A stretch of 64,000 nucleotides of DNA from Ruegeria arenilitoris (GTDB lineage Bacteria > Pseudomonadota > Alphaproteobacteria > Rhodobacterales > Rhodobacteraceae). Under the pieces are notes generated by a model. It was given only the letters and a program-made list of their open reading frames with translations, was not told the origin of the DNA and did not search any database. Each line of letters starts with the position of its first letter. The stretch's first letter is position 1. The stretch covers positions 1-64,000 of the forward strand of contig NZ_WPZO01000002.1 of assembly GCF_013031355.1 (NCBI RefSeq). The letters run 5' to 3'. This document shows positions 62,321 through 64,000 of the stretch, in pieces. Both the position numbers and the translations under genes were made by a program.

Positions 62321-63813
62321 ACCCATCGCGGGGCTGGCCGTTTTGGTTGAGGTTCGTGCTGTCGGCCCTGCTGGGGGCGCTGGCGGCCTTTGGTCTTGCG
62401 CCGTTTGGTATTTGGGCGGCCACTCTGGTTGGGCTGCTGTTGCTTGCCCCTCTGTATCTGTCGACGGAAGCGCGGGGTCGGGCCGCGTGGTTGGGCTGGG
62501 CCTTTGCCACCGGATACTTCGCCCACGGTCTCAGCTGGATCATCGAGCCGTTTTTCGTAGATGCCGAGCGCCACGCCTGGATGGCGCCCTTTGCCCTGAT
62601 CTTCATGGCAGGCGGGCTGGCCCTGTTCTGGGCGCTGGCCTTTTGGGTTGCAAGGCGACCGGGTGGAGGCGCTGTCAAACAGGCGGTTTTCCTTGCCGTG
62701 GCCGTGTCTCTGGCGGAATTCGCCCGGGGTTACGTATTGACGGGCTTCCCCTGGGCCGGGCTGGCGCAGGTTTGGGTCGATACGCCCGTAGCGCAGCTTC
62801 TGTCCTTGTTCGGACCCTATGGTCTGGGGGCTTTGACCTTGCTGGCAACACTTCCCTTAGGTGCGGCGCTCGTTCAACGCGGCGAGTTTGCGGTGCCCTT
62901 GGGCCTGACAATTGGTGCCGCCTGCCTGGCTCTGACCTATGCGGCCACCCGCCCGACTGTGGCTGAATCCGATCACACCGTCCGCCTGATCCAGCCTAAC
63001 GCGCCCCAGCATCAGAAATGGGACCCGGATTATGCGCCCCTGTTCTTTGCGCGCCAGATCGAGTTCACCGCAGCACAACCCCGGCCGGATATGATCGTCT
63101 GGCCTGAAACCTCGATACCTGCATGGTTGGGAAGCGCGCAGCCATATTTGGCCGCGGTCACAGATGCAGCGCAGGGCGTGCCGGTGTTTTTGGGCATTCA
63201 ACGGGGTGATGGGCCGCAAATCTACAACTCGATGATCTACCTGGACGAACAGGGCCAGCAGCAGGGCTTGTATGACAAGCACCACCTTGCGCCGTTCGGG
63301 GAATACGTTCCGTTCGGAAACCTGATGGCGAAGTTCGGGATTCACGGGATGGCAACGACCGCCGGTCATGGTTTCAGCTCGGGGCCAGGGGCTGCCTTGA
63401 TGGACGCCGGTAAGCTGGGCAAGGCGCTGCCGCTGATCTGTTACGAGGCCGTGTTCACACAGGATGTCCTGTCCGCACCGGGCCGGGCCGATTTTCTGCT
63501 GCAGATCACCAATGATGCCTGGTTCGGCACGCGCTCTGGTCCCTATCAGCATCTGGCTCAGGCCCAGATGCGCGCGATTGAGCAAGGCCTGCCAATGATG
63601 CGTTCGGCCAATACAGGGGTGTCGGCGATGATCGACCCGATGGGGCGCATTGTGAACTCGTTGGCTCTGGGGCAGGCGGGTTTTGTGGATGCGAAACTGC
63701 CAGCCCCGCTGAACCGGACCGTATATGCCCGGATCGGCGATTTTCCGGTCTTTGCCCTGCTGGCGGTTATGTTTGCGCTGCTTTGGCGCAACGTCCGGCG
63801 GGAACACGCTTAA
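62317..63813 (+). CDS. lnt: Apolipoprotein N-acyltransferase
   Basis: A 498-residue inner-membrane enzyme that adds the third acyl chain to lipoproteins. Six or so helices (about 8-200) precede a nitrilase-type periplasmic domain. The catalytic triad is visible: Glu in MIVWPETSIPAW, Lys in YDKHHLAPFGEYVPF and Cys in PLICYEAVF. A final helix lies at about 470-488. It overlaps corC by 4 nt and ends 96 nt before metK. Confidence 0.95.
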   Translation: MNPSRGWPFWLRFVLSALLGALAAFGLAPFGIWAATLVGLLLLAPLYLSTEARGRAAWLGWAFATGYFAHGLSWIIEPFFVDAERHAWMAPFALIFMAGGLALFWALAFWVARRPGGGAVKQAVFLAVAVSLAEFARGYVLTGFPWAGLAQVWVDTPVAQLLSLFGPYGLGALTLLATLPLGAALVQRGEFAVPLGLTIGAACLALTYAATRPTVAESDHTVRLIQPNAPQHQKWDPDYAPLFFARQIEFTAAQPRPDMIVWPETSIPAWLGSAQPYLAAVTDAAQGVPVFLGIQRGDGPQIYNSMIYLDEQGQQQGLYDKHHLAPFGEYVPFGNLMAKFGIHGMATTAGHGFSSGPGAALMDAGKLGKALPLICYEAVFTQDVLSAPGRADFLLQITNDAWFGTRSGPYQHLAQAQMRAIEQGLPMMRSANTGVSAMIDPMGRIVNSLALGQAGFVDAKLPAPLNRTVYARIGDFPVFALLAVMFALLWRNVRREHA

Positions 63814-63857
63814 ATAGCGATTGACCCTGTGATGCTGTGGGCGTATGCCCTCGCTTG

Positions 63858-63904
63858 CCCGTCACAACGGCTTCCTGGCGTGATGGGAAAATCTTAATGG
63901 AGCA
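63858..63904 (+). ncRNA. SAM/SAH riboswitch in the metK leader
   Basis: CCCGTCAC (63858-63865) pairs with GTGATGGG (63880-63887). The loop AACGGCTTCCTGGC and the 3' ATGGAGCA (63897-63904) match the known SAM/SAH aptamer core. The loop pairs with the 3' part as a pseudoknot that contains GGAG (63899-63902), the metK ribosome binding site. Ligand binding should therefore block metK translation. Confidence 0.88.
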
Positions 63905-63909
63905 CTTTC

Positions 63910-64000
63910 ATGTCCCGACAGAACTACACTTTTACTTCGGAGTCCGTATCCGAAGGGCATCCGGATAAGGTTTGCGACCGGATTTCTGATGCCGTCCTTG
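63910..64000 (+). CDS. metK: S-adenosylmethionine synthetase, 5' part
   Basis: The first 30 codons only; the gene runs off the window end. The protein starts [20 protein letters not shown], and the motif [19 protein letters not shown] is the ATP/methionine-site N-terminus of all MetK enzymes. It makes S-adenosylmethionine from methionine and ATP. The preceding SAM/SAH riboswitch gives feedback control by the product. The ATG lies 8 nt after GGAG. Confidence 0.95.
   Translation, partial: MSRQNYTFTSESVSEGHPDKVCDRISDAVL

Noticed and set aside
1..64000. CRISPR arrays, prophage, insertion sequences, rRNA and tRNA genes
   Set aside because: I found no regular spaced repeats, phage structural genes, transposases or RNA gene cloverleafs by reading; a tRNA or Rfam scan would be the decisive check.

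Overview
The window reads as chromosomal DNA of a marine alphaproteobacterium of the Rhodobacterales (roseobacter type). The evidence is high GC, dense operons with 1-4 nt gene overlaps, a metK leader that matches the compact SAM/SAH riboswitch known from this order, an Irr-type iron regulator next to fabA-fabB-fabI, and the typical alphaproteobacterial order miaB / phoH-ybeY-corC-lnt-metK. I see no prophage, insertion sequence, CRISPR array, rRNA or tRNA.

Layout. 1-2000: a terminator, a gene-poor edge, a Popeye-like membrane protein and rpe. 2039-14940: a complete carbon-phosphorus lyase locus in several blocks. These are phnCDE1E2 plus a hexapeptide acetyltransferase, the divergent regulator phnF, phnGHIJKLN, a convergent DUF1045 gene that looks like a 2H phosphoesterase, and phnM. 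Two Pho-box-like repeats (upstream of phnC and of phnG) suggest phosphate-starvation control, and repeated half-sites before phnG suggest PhnF control. phnP is absent, and DUF1045 is a candidate substitute. 14941-21435: seven minus-strand genes, all overlapping by 1-4 nt (four glycosyltransferases, a histidine phosphatase, a polysaccharide-deacetylase-like protein and a small methyltransferase). This is the best candidate here for an undescribed pathway. 21795-24167: a large MscS-type channel.

24256-31477: a peptide-type ABC importer operon ending in an unusually ordered CoA-transferase. 31711-32853: a methyltransferase paralogue and a GST. 32965-38896: a four-gene methylated-amine operon (FAD/GcvT dehydrogenase, MttB homologue, TetR regulator, FAD oxidoreductase). 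38931-42924: a DUF3307 membrane protein, an ABC-exporter-like protein with a ruined Walker A and a C-terminal cyclic-nucleotide-binding domain, and an ArsR regulator with an SqrR/BigR-like cysteine pair. 42921-46545: an enolase-superfamily enzyme, a zinc alcohol dehydrogenase and a Tet-type MFS exporter. 46608-50674: hydrolases, a threonine-dehydratase-like enzyme and a haloacid dehalogenase.

50704-56449: a SlyD-like FKBP behind a textbook sigma-54 promoter, fabI-fabB-fabA, irr behind a palindrome that covers its -35 element, and a divergent LysR/phytanoyl-dioxygenase pair with a 15-bp LysR box. 56452-64000: a glycosyltransferase-like protein, miaB, an outer-membrane beta-barrel protein, phoH, ybeY, corC, lnt, and a riboswitch-controlled metK cut by the window end.
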